64,000 nt of DNA from Bacteroidales bacterium (lineage in GTDB: Bacteria; Bacteroidota; Bacteroidia; Bacteroidales; UBA932): the NCBI GenBank assembly GCA_017458265.1, contig JAFTFV010000048.1, forward strand, positions 41,191 to 105,190. Direction: 5' to 3'. The translations under genes were made by a program, and so were the position numbers. Below the pieces are notes generated by a model. That model made no database searches, was not told where the DNA came from, and saw only the letters and a program-made list of their open reading frames with translations. Position 1 is the stretch's first letter. Every line of letters begins with the position of its first letter. This document shows, in pieces, positions 45,498-53,224 of this stretch.

Positions 45498-45563
45498 CCA
45501 TCCTCAAAAACAGCCAATTTCAGGGACGGGGGCAGGGAGGGAAAGAAAAAATGAGTATCTTTG
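45498..45563 (+). repeat. 66-bp promoter repeat, copy B (drives the S26/PqqD/ABC operon)
   Basis: Begins 2 nt after the recG stop. It has the same order as copy A: a weaker hairpin (CCATCCT ... AGGGACGG), the tract GGGGGCAGGGAGGGAAAG, AAAAAATG, then the -7 element TATCTTTG (45556-45563), 6 nt before ATG 45570. It is in inverse orientation to copy A, 2.2 kb away. A single recG terminator function for the hairpin is also possible. Confidence 0.85.
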
Positions 45564-45569
45564 CATGAT

Positions 45570-46049
45570 ATGAAAATGGTGGTGCATAATGACGAGTTCT
45601 TTGCGCAGGTGCTGGAGCGCCTGGAGGACGGGCACACTACGACCATCCCGGTGAAGGGCTTCAGCATGCTGCCGTTCATAAGGGGAGGGAAGGACCTGGT
45701 GGTGCTGGAAAACGCTGCCGGAGATATAAAGAATGACGATATCGTCCTGTTCAAGATTCACGGAAAATACATCATGCACCGCGTCCTCAGGACAGACGGC
45801 AAGCGCTTTGACATTCAGGGAGACGGCGTCTGGCTGGGCCATGAATATCCCACGCGGGAGCAGATACTTGCAAAGGCCACCAAGATTCTCCGTGCCGGAA
45901 AGAAGGAAGTGGATCCGTACTCTAAAGGGCAGCTGAGGCTCGTCCACGCATGGCAGCGCCTTGGAAAGCTCAGAAGATACATCCTTTTCATCTACAGGCA
46001 TCTTCCCTGGAACAGGGACTGGGTAAAAGAAAACTACAACACGATATGA
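45570..46049 (+). CDS. S24/S26-family peptidase, ER/SipW-type Ser-His active site
   Basis: A 159-residue signal-peptidase-like protein. The catalytic Ser32 lies in GFSMLP, and His70 in MHRVLR, where bacterial LepB has Lys; Asp85 follows in IQGDG. Ser-His-Asp with this spacing is the Sec11/SipW (S26B) pattern. No N-terminal membrane anchor is visible; the C-terminus has a short basic amphipathic stretch (LRRYILFIYRHLP). With PqqD-like and ABC-exporter genes directly downstream, it is probably the peptidase of a peptide maturation/export module. ATG 45570 is set by the -7 element 6 nt upstream. There is no HTH, so it is not LexA. It overlaps the next gene by 4 nt. Confidence 0.83.
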   Translation: MKMVVHNDEFFAQVLERLEDGHTTTIPVKGFSMLPFIRGGKDLVVLENAAGDIKNDDIVLFKIHGKYIMHRVLRTDGKRFDIQGDGVWLGHEYPTREQILAKATKILRAGKKEVDPYSKGQLRLVHAWQRLGKLRRYILFIYRHLPWNRDWVKENYNTI

Positions 46050-46312
46050 AAATCAAAGAAGGATTCAAACTGAGGACCATCTGCGGCGAGAATGTAGTCA
46101 CCGCAGAAGGAACTGCAAACGTAAACTACTCATCTCTCATCAGCCTTAACGAGACTGCCGCATTCCTTTTCGGCAAGCTCCAGGGCACTGAATTCACGGA
46201 GGAAACTGCAGTGAACTTCCTCCTTGACGAGTATGAGGTAGACAGGGAAACCGCTGCAAAGGACGTGAAGGCGCTCCTTGCAAAATGGGTCGAAATAGGC
46301 CTTGCAGAGTAG
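46046..46312 (+). CDS. PqqD-family (RiPP recognition element) protein
   Basis: An 88-residue stand-alone PqqD-like winged-helix protein. It begins KIKEGFKLRTICGENVVTAEG (in part), then VNYSSLISLNETAAFLFGKL, then a helical end with VNFLLDEYEVDRETAAKDVKALLAKW. This is the fold that binds leader peptides of ribosomally made, modified peptides. No modifying enzyme (radical SAM, YcaO, cyclase) and no obvious precursor lie next to it. It is coupled on both sides: ATGA overlap with the peptidase and TAGTG overlap with the ABC exporter. Confidence 0.85.
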   Translation: MKIKEGFKLRTICGENVVTAEGTANVNYSSLISLNETAAFLFGKLQGTEFTEETAVNFLLDEYEVDRETAAKDVKALLAKWVEIGLAE

Positions 46313-47937
46313 TGAGATCCATCCTCAAATACTTCCGGTGGCTGTACGTGCACTCCAAAGGCGCACGCTGGGCCGTTGTCGCGAACATCCTCCTGGGCAC
46401 GGTGACGGTGGGCCTCAACATGGCCTTCATCCTCATCTGCAAGCGCCTTGTAGATGTGGCAACAGGCGTCATCCCGGGCCACTTCTGGGTAACGGCTGGC
46501 TGGGCCATTGCCGTTACGGTGGTGCGGCTGGCGGTATCGGCAGTGAATACGAGGATAGAAAACCTTACTAACTCCAAGCTGAACTTCTCCATCAGGGCAG
46601 ACCTTTACTCCTATGTGATACAGTCTGAATGGCTGGGGAAGGAAAAACGCCACACAGGAGACGTCATCAACCGTCTTGAGCAGGATGTCACAAAGGTAAC
46701 GGACGTTATCTGCACGGATGTCCCGCAGATATTTACTACACTGGTCCAGATGGTTGCAGCTGTGGGAATTCTCTGCACCATGGACTGGCGCCTTGCGGTG
46801 CTCCTGGTGCTCATAACCCCGCTGTTTCTCCTTTTCTCACGGCTTTTCTTCCGCAAGATGCGCCGCATGACCATGGGCATACGCGAAAGCGAGAGCAAGG
46901 TCCAGAGCCATCTGCAGGAGAGCCTCAGGCACAGGCAGATGATACGCTCCATGGAAGGGGAGGACCGCATGATGGAGCGCCTTGACAATCTCCAGAACAT
47001 CGAATACGGCCAGGTCAAGGAACGCACCAACTTCAACGTCTTTGCAAGGACTATGGTGTCGGCCTCCTTTGCCAGCGGCTATCTCGCCGCTTTCATCTGG
47101 GGCGCATACGGCATTGCAAAGCGTGGAACCACCTTCGGCGTCATGACCAGCTTCCTGCAGCTTGTGGGCCAGATCCAGCGGCCGGTGGTGAACCTCATGC
47201 ATCAGATTCCCAACTTCATCTATGCCACGGCCTCCATCGACAGGCTCATCGAACTGGAAGACACGCCCCTTGAAGAGGTGAAGGAGCCCGTGAAGCTGAA
47301 AGGCCCGGTGGGAATCAAGGTCGATAATGTCACCTTCCGCTACCCCGACGGCGAAAAACCCGTCCTGAGCGGCTTCAGCTTTGATTTCCAGCCAGGAAGC
47401 AGGACTGCAATCATAGGCGAGACCGGTGCCGGAAAGTCCACCCTCATCCGCCTCATGATGTCGCTTCTGAAGCCGGAGAAAGGCAGCATTGTCCTATATA
47501 ATAAGGAAGGGGAGACGCCCGCATCCCAGGCAACGCGCTGCAACCTGGTATACGTCCCGCAGGGAAATTCGCTCCTCAGCGGCACCATCCGCGAAAACCT
47601 CCTCATGGGAGATCCCGATGCCTCCGAGGCCGATATGTGGCATGCCCTCCGCACCGCCGCTGCCGATTTCGTAACGGACCTGGATACCCTCTGCGGTGAA
47701 GGCGGCGCCGGCCTTTCAGAAGGCCAGGCCCAGAGAATCGCCATCGCCCGCGGCCTCCTCAGAAAGGGAGACATCCTCCTTCTGGACGAATTCTCATCGT
47801 CCCTCGACCCAGAAACTGAAGAGCGCCTCATGAACGGGCTCGAAAAAAACGCGGCGGGCAAGACTCTCATCTTCATTACCCACCGCGAGAAAATCTCAGA
47901 ATACTGCCAGTATCACTACCGGGTTTCAAAGTACTGA
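46312..47937 (+). CDS. ABC exporter, fused membrane and ATPase domains
   Basis: A type-I ABC exporter half-transporter of 541 residues. Six membrane helices lie in about 18-300, followed by the ATPase domain: Walker A GETGAGKST, signature GLSEGQAQR (Glu where LSGGQ has Gly), Walker B ILLLDE, and H-loop FITHRE. There is no N-terminal C39 peptidase; the separate S26-like peptidase may supply cleavage. The start is GTG 46312, overlapping the pqqD-like stop by 1 nt. Its 3' end overlaps pdxA on the other strand by 22 bp. The cargo is unknown; a peptide is inferred from the two partner genes. Confidence 0.92.
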   Translation: MRSILKYFRWLYVHSKGARWAVVANILLGTVTVGLNMAFILICKRLVDVATGVIPGHFWVTAGWAIAVTVVRLAVSAVNTRIENLTNSKLNFSIRADLYSYVIQSEWLGKEKRHTGDVINRLEQDVTKVTDVICTDVPQIFTTLVQMVAAVGILCTMDWRLAVLLVLITPLFLLFSRLFFRKMRRMTMGIRESESKVQSHLQESLRHRQMIRSMEGEDRMMERLDNLQNIEYGQVKERTNFNVFARTMVSASFASGYLAAFIWGAYGIAKRGTTFGVMTSFLQLVGQIQRPVVNLMHQIPNFIYATASIDRLIELEDTPLEEVKEPVKLKGPVGIKVDNVTFRYPDGEKPVLSGFSFDFQPGSRTAIIGETGAGKSTLIRLMMSLLKPEKGSIVLYNKEGETPASQATRCNLVYVPQGNSLLSGTIRENLLMGDPDASEADMWHALRTAAADFVTDLDTLCGEGGAGLSEGQAQRIAIARGLLRKGDILLLDEFSSSLDPETEERLMNGLEKNAAGKTLIFITHREKISEYCQYHYRVSKY

Positions 47938-48935
47938 AGCCTGCGGCGGAAAATGTCTATGGCAGTGTAGATTGCCTGCATCATTGAACGGGGATCCGCT
48001 TCGTCGCGGCCGGCGATTTCGTAGCCGGTGCCGTGGTCCGGAGACGTGCGCACGATAGGGAGACCTGCGGTGAAATTGACACCATCGGCAAAGGAAATGC
48101 TCTTGAAAGGGGCAAGGCCCTGGTCATGATACATGGCAAGGGTGGCGTCGAAGCGGCTGTAATGCCCAAGGCCGAAGTAGCCGTCAGGCGAATACGGGCC
48201 GAATGCCTGGATTCCCTCCTTCTGTGCCTCCTGCACGGCCGGAAGGATGATGTTCTTCTCCTCGTCGCCGATGAGGCCGCCGTCCCCGCAGTGGGGGTTC
48301 AGGCCCAGGACTGCAATCCTTGGCTCCACCACCGCGAAGTCTGTCTGCAGGGTCTTCTTTAGGATGCGGAGCTTGGAGAGAATGGCTTCCTTTGTAATCC
48401 TCTTTGGAACGTCCCTCAGCGGAATGTGGCCGGTGACGACGCCAACGCGGAGCTGGTCGCTTACCATGAGCATCTCAACCTCGTCGGCACCGAATTCCTT
48501 CTGGAGATACTCCGTGTGCCCGGTGTAGCCAAAGCCGGCAAGGGACATGCCCCTCTTGTTGATGGGGCCTGTTACCAGGACGTCGATGAGGCCGTCCTTC
48601 GCATCCTTGACGGCGCATTCCAGCGAGGTAATTGCCGATTTTGCAGATTCCGCCGATGACTGTCCCGGCTCTGCAAAGACGCTGTCCGGGAGGCAGTTCA
48701 CGAGGTTGATGCACCTCTGGCGCACGTCCTTTGCGCTCTGGATTACATTGACGTCCAGCTTGTCGATGTTGTGGACGGTCTTGCGGTAAAAGCCGAAAAG
48801 CTTGGAAGAACCATATATCACGGGAGTGAAGCTGTCCAGGATGCGTTCATCCGACAGGGACTTGATAATAACCTCGTAACCTATTCCGTTGCTGTCACCC
48901 TGGGTGATGCCCACGAGAAGTTTTGGAAGACTCAT
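47916..48935 (-). CDS. pdxA: 4-hydroxythreonine-4-phosphate dehydrogenase
   Basis: NAD-dependent oxidation of 4-phosphohydroxy-threonine in de novo pyridoxal phosphate synthesis. It has 339 residues: VGITQGDSNGIGYEV at the N-terminus, VTGPINKRG, GHTEYL (metal His), LNPHCGDGGLIG and YHDQGLAPFK. These are all family signatures. It overlaps rnhA by 4 nt upstream and the ABC exporter tail-to-tail by 22 bp. Confidence 0.96.
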   Translation of the reverse strand: MSLPKLLVGITQGDSNGIGYEVIIKSLSDERILDSFTPVIYGSSKLFGFYRKTVHNIDKLDVNVIQSAKDVRQRCINLVNCLPDSVFAEPGQSSAESAKSAITSLECAVKDAKDGLIDVLVTGPINKRGMSLAGFGYTGHTEYLQKEFGADEVEMLMVSDQLRVGVVTGHIPLRDVPKRITKEAILSKLRILKKTLQTDFAVVEPRIAVLGLNPHCGDGGLIGDEEKNIILPAVQEAQKEGIQAFGPYSPDGYFGLGHYSRFDATLAMYHDQGLAPFKSISFADGVNFTAGLPIVRTSPDHGTGYEIAGRDEADPRSMMQAIYTAIDIFRRRLQYFETR

Positions 48936-49411
48936 AACAGTGTCATTTCTTGTGTATATCCGGTATCCTCCGGCAGGTCCGGTTTGTGATAAGCTGCTAC
49001 GGCAAGGGCGTCGCAGCGCTCATTCTCGGGGTGACCGGCATGCCCCTTTATCCAGTGAAAAGCCACTCTGTGGCGGGCCCTTGCGGCATCGAAACGAAGC
49101 CACAGGTCTACGTTCTTCTTGCCCTTGAAGCCCTTTTTCTTCCAGGTCTCCAGCCAGCCCTCGTTGAGGGCCTTCACGACGTAGGAGGAGTCACTCACCA
49201 CGTGCACCTCTGCATTGTCCCATTTTATGCTCTCAAGACCGATTATCACGGCAAGGAGCTCCATCCTGTTGTTAGTGGTGAGGGCGAACCCGCCCGAAAT
49301 CTCTTTCTCGTAACTTCCGCACCTGAGCACTATCCCATAGCCTCCCGGGCCCGGATTCCCGCTTGCGGCTCCGTCTGTATATAGGTATATGGGCGGCTTG
49401 TTCTCTGTCAT
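48932..49411 (-). CDS. rnhA: Ribonuclease HI
   Basis: Degrades the RNA strand of RNA-DNA hybrids. It has 159 residues with the catalytic carboxylates in YTDGAASGNPGPGG (Asp), NNRMELLAVI (Glu) and VVSDSSYV (Asp). The C-terminal HPENERCDALA carries the last Asp. A -7 element lies 6 nt before its ATG. It is coupled to pdxA by a 4-nt overlap. Confidence 0.96.
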   Translation of the reverse strand: MTENKPPIYLYTDGAASGNPGPGGYGIVLRCGSYEKEISGGFALTTNNRMELLAVIIGLESIKWDNAEVHVVSDSSYVVKALNEGWLETWKKKGFKGKKNVDLWLRFDAARARHRVAFHWIKGHAGHPENERCDALAVAAYHKPDLPEDTGYTQEMTLL

Positions 49412-49417
49412 AGATTA

Positions 49418-49425
49418 CAAAGATA
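49418..49425 (-). promoter_or_regulatory. -7 element of rnhA-pdxA
   Basis: Minus-strand TATCTTTG, 6 nt before ATG 49411. It is divergent from the gmhA promoter. Confidence 0.6.
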
Positions 49426-49433
49426 GAAAATAT

Positions 49434-49465
49434 TTTGCTTTCGAAGGGGAAAAAGTGTACTTTTG
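49434..49465 (+). promoter_or_regulatory. gmhA promoter
   Basis: TTTG (49434-49437), a 20-nt spacer, then TACTTTTG (49458-49465), 6 nt before ATG 49472. Confidence 0.7.
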
Positions 49466-49471
49466 TATGAT

Positions 49472-50056
49472 ATGACTGAAATAATCAAAGCCCAGATAAA
49501 AGAGTCCGTTTCCGTCAAGGAATCGCTCCTTGCCGATGAAAAAGCAATAGGTGCAGTCCAGGCTACAGTAAATGTTATTGTGGAATGCCTTCGCTCAGGC
49601 CACAAGGTGATGTGGGCGGGGAATGGGGGGAGTGCGGCGGATGCGCAGCACATGGCGGCGGAACTGGTGAACAAGTTCCGCCTGGAGAGGCCCGGCATGG
49701 CGTCAATCGCCCTTACCACAGATACTTCCATACTAACTTCCATCGGCAATGACTATGGATACAGCCGTGTCTTTGCACGGCAGGTAGAGGCGCTGGGAAT
49801 GCCCGGTGACGTGTTCATCGGCATATCCACTTCCGGGAATTCGGAGAATCTTGTCGAGGCGCTGGATGCCTGCCGGAAGAGGGGCGTGAAGACGGTTGCA
49901 CTCGTTGGCGGGAAGGCCTGCAGGATGGATGATTACGACCTTGTAATCCGCGTTCCGTCAACGGATACGCCCCGCATTCAGGAGTGCCAGACGCTCATCG
50001 GCCACATTATATGTGACCTTGTGGAGAAAAGCATGTACGGGAATTGTGATTATTAA
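49472..50056 (+). CDS. gmhA: Sedoheptulose-7-phosphate isomerase (SIS domain)
   Basis: Makes D-glycero-D-manno-heptose 7-phosphate for the LPS inner core or other heptosylated glycans. It has 194 residues. The SIS-domain phosphosugar loop is WAGNGGSAADAQHMAAELVN, and SGNSENLVEAL follows. The C-terminus has TPRIQECQTLIGHIICDLVE with the family's His. The start is ATG 49472, since the upstream TTG at 49463 is part of the -7 element. Confidence 0.94.
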   Translation: MTEIIKAQIKESVSVKESLLADEKAIGAVQATVNVIVECLRSGHKVMWAGNGGSAADAQHMAAELVNKFRLERPGMASIALTTDTSILTSIGNDYGYSRVFARQVEALGMPGDVFIGISTSGNSENLVEALDACRKRGVKTVALVGGKACRMDDYDLVIRVPSTDTPRIQECQTLIGHIICDLVEKSMYGNCDY

Positions 50057-50074
50057 AAATTTTTCGTAAATTTG
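50044..50074 (+). promoter_or_regulatory. gapA promoter
   Basis: TTG (50044-50046), a 20-nt spacer, then TAAATTTG (50067-50074). The leader is about 46 nt with an AAGAAAG stretch. The promoter overlaps the end of gmhA. Confidence 0.65.
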
Positions 50075-50102
50075 CGCCGCAAAAAAGAAAGTTACGATTT
50101 AA

Positions 50103-51119
<1,017 letters not shown>

Positions 51120-51137
51120 TCTTATTCTTACTTCAAG

Positions 51138-51166
51138 GCCGGGCTCTGAAGAGTCCGGCTTTTTTT
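51138..51166 (+). terminator. gapA terminator
   Basis: GCCGGGCTC / GAGTCCGGC stem (one G-T pair), TGAA loop and seven T's. The T-run merges into the surE promoter, whose -7 element begins at 51168. Confidence 0.88.
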
Positions 51167-51167
51167 G

Positions 51168-51175
51168 TATCTTTG
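51168..51175 (+). promoter_or_regulatory. -7 element of surE-lpxB
   Basis: TATCTTTG, 6 nt before ATG 51182 and 1 nt after the gapA terminator T-run. The terminator stem occupies the place of the -33 region. Confidence 0.6.
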
Positions 51176-51181
51176 CAGTAT

Positions 51182-52012
51182 ATGAGAATATTAATTGCAA
51201 ACGACGACGGATACAAGGCCGGGGGCCTGCGTGCCCTGGTAGATGTCATGTCCACGTTCGGGGACGTGACCGTAGTTGCGCCCAAGTACCATCAGAGCGC
51301 CATGTCAATGGCAGTCTCGCTTGGCCGCAAGAAACTGGTATACAAGGCCCTTCCTGAAATGGGGCCCGGCAGCTGGCATTACCTTGACGCCACGCCGGCT
51401 TCATGCGTGAAATTCGGCCTTGAATACTTCTACGAGCACCGTAATCCTGACCTGGTTATCACAGGTATAAATCACGGCTCAAACGCTTCTACGGCAGCTA
51501 ATTACTCCGCAACTATGGGTGCTGCGGAAGAAGGTGCCCTGAACGGTGTCAAGTCCATAGGCGTGTCGCTTTGCAATTTCAGCGAGAATGCAGACTTTAC
51601 CGTAGTCAGGAAGTATCTTCCGCGCATCGTCCGTTTCCTTCTTGACAACTGGCCGGAAGGCAAGTACGGACTGTTTTACAACGTCAATTTCCCTGACGTC
51701 CCTGCGCCCAAGGGCATCCGCATCACCCGCCAGGGCCGCGGCCACTGGGAGAAGGAATTCCAGGAATGGGACCAGGCCGTCCTTGACGCATACAAGTCTT
51801 CCGGCTTCGGACTTGGCTCATCCGACGTCCAGGTTGAACCAGGAGAAAAGGCCTACATGATGGTAGGAGACTTTATCGACGACGAATCCGGCAACCTCGA
51901 TGCAGACCATGTAGGCAACCTCGAAGGCTGGATCACCATCACCCCCTGCAACCTCGACTGTACAGACCACGAAGATTATAACAGACTGAGAGGATGCGTT
52001 ATTACATTATAG
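51182..52012 (+). CDS. surE: 5'/3'-nucleotidase SurE
   Basis: A metal-dependent nucleoside monophosphatase. Its 276 residues begin with the diagnostic RILIANDDGY (the two Asp bind the metal). SAMSMAVSL, GINHGSNAS and SATMGAAEEG follow. The start is ATG 51182; the upstream TTG is part of the -7 element. It overlaps lpxB by 19 nt. Confidence 0.95.
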   Translation: MRILIANDDGYKAGGLRALVDVMSTFGDVTVVAPKYHQSAMSMAVSLGRKKLVYKALPEMGPGSWHYLDATPASCVKFGLEYFYEHRNPDLVITGINHGSNASTAANYSATMGAAEEGALNGVKSIGVSLCNFSENADFTVVRKYLPRIVRFLLDNWPEGKYGLFYNVNFPDVPAPKGIRITRQGRGHWEKEFQEWDQAVLDAYKSSGFGLGSSDVQVEPGEKAYMMVGDFIDDESGNLDADHVGNLEGWITITPCNLDCTDHEDYNRLRGCVITL

Positions 52013-53166
52013 CAGGCGAAGCGTCGGGAGACCTTCATGGGAGCAATCTCATGAGGGGACTGTATGCAGAGGATCCGGAGGCCGATGTGCGCTTCTGGGG
52101 CGGGCCTCTCATGGACGGCGTGTACAAAGAGCATCAAACGGGCCGAGGCCTTGTGAGAGACTACAGGGATACTGCCGTAATGGGATATCTGGAAGTGCTT
52201 CTGAAGGGCTTTACCATCATGAAAAATGTTGAAGCCTGCAAGAAGGATATCTCTGAGTGGAAACCGGACGTTGTCATTCTCATAGACTATCCCGGATTCA
52301 ATTTCAAGATAGCCGAGTTTGCCCATAATGCGGGGTTCAAGGTTTTCTACTACATTGCGCCAAAGGTTTGGGCATCCCGCGAGGGCAGGATCAAGAAGTT
52401 GAAGGCTTATGTAGATAAGCTCTTTATAGTCTTTCCCTTCGAGAAGGAGTACTTCGACAGGAAGGAAGTCCCGTATGTTTATGCAGGAAATCCGCTTGTG
52501 GATGCTGTGGACGGCTCATCGGCACTGAGTGAAACGCGGGCGGAATTCCTCTCCAGGACCGGTCTTCCGGACGTGGAGTGGGTGGCACTTCTTGCCGGCT
52601 CCAGGAACATGGAGATAGGCTCCATGATGCCAACCTTCATGCAGTTTGCCGATAAACTTCACGCAGAGCGTCCTTCGATGCACTTTGTCGTAGCCGCGGC
52701 TCCTTTCAGAAAGCCGGAGGATTACGCCAAATACCTGGGAGACAGGAACTTCGTTCACGTTGTATACGGAGAGACCTACGGAGCCCTCAGGCACGCACGC
52801 GCAGCGGTCATCAACTCCGGAACGGCATCCCTGGAGGCGGCGCTCATCGGAACTCCACAAGTTGTCACTTACAAGGTTGCCGCGGCAAGCGCCTTCATCA
52901 TGAGACGCATCATCAAGGTGAAGTACGTCTCCCTTGCAAACCTCATAATAAACCGTCTTGCATTCAAGGAATTCCTGCAGGAGAACTTCACCGTTGAAAA
53001 TGTTCTCCGGGAAGTGAACCGTCTGCTTGACGATGAGCCGTACCGCAGGGCCATGCTCGGCGACTACGCAGAGGTGCGCGCTCTCCTTGGCGGCACCGGC
53101 GCATCCCGAGCCGTTGCCAAATCCATGATTGCGGAATTGCCGCGGGCGTTGACAAAAATGGCTTGA
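51994..53166 (+). CDS. lpxB: Lipid-A-disaccharide synthase
   Basis: A glycosyltransferase (GT19) joining UDP-diacylglucosamine and lipid X in lipid A synthesis. It has 390 residues: YYIIAGEASGDLHGSNLM at the N-terminus, IDYPGFNFK, APKVWASREGRIKKLK and FPFEKEYF. INSGTASLEAALIGTPQVV near residue 270 is the nucleotide-binding region. It is coupled to surE and ends at a bidirectional terminator. Confidence 0.97.
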   Translation: MRYYIIAGEASGDLHGSNLMRGLYAEDPEADVRFWGGPLMDGVYKEHQTGRGLVRDYRDTAVMGYLEVLLKGFTIMKNVEACKKDISEWKPDVVILIDYPGFNFKIAEFAHNAGFKVFYYIAPKVWASREGRIKKLKAYVDKLFIVFPFEKEYFDRKEVPYVYAGNPLVDAVDGSSALSETRAEFLSRTGLPDVEWVALLAGSRNMEIGSMMPTFMQFADKLHAERPSMHFVVAAAPFRKPEDYAKYLGDRNFVHVVYGETYGALRHARAAVINSGTASLEAALIGTPQVVTYKVAAASAFIMRRIIKVKYVSLANLIINRLAFKEFLQENFTVENVLREVNRLLDDEPYRRAMLGDYAEVRALLGGTGASRAVAKSMIAELPRALTKMA

Positions 53167-53195
53167 AATGTCGACGCAGACGTCATGATAAAGAA

Positions 53196-53221
53196 AATCG
53201 CCGGAAGCAATTCCGGCGATT
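53196..53221. terminator. Bidirectional terminator between lpxB and the phosphomutase
   Basis: A perfect 11-bp stem (AATCGCCGGAA / TTCCGGCGATT) with a GCAA loop, flanked by A/T runs on both sides, between two convergent genes. Confidence 0.85.
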
Positions 53222-53224
53222 TCT

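Noticed and set aside
43242-45563. Insertion sequence or composite transposon around recG
   Set aside because: The inverted 66-bp repeats carry promoters, enclose only recG with its own promoter, and no transposase or target-site duplication is seen.
45570-46049. LexA or UmuD-type SOS protein
   Set aside because: There is no N-terminal helix-turn-helix, and the Ser partner is His in MHRV, not the Lys of LexA, so the ER/SipW-type peptidase pattern fits better.
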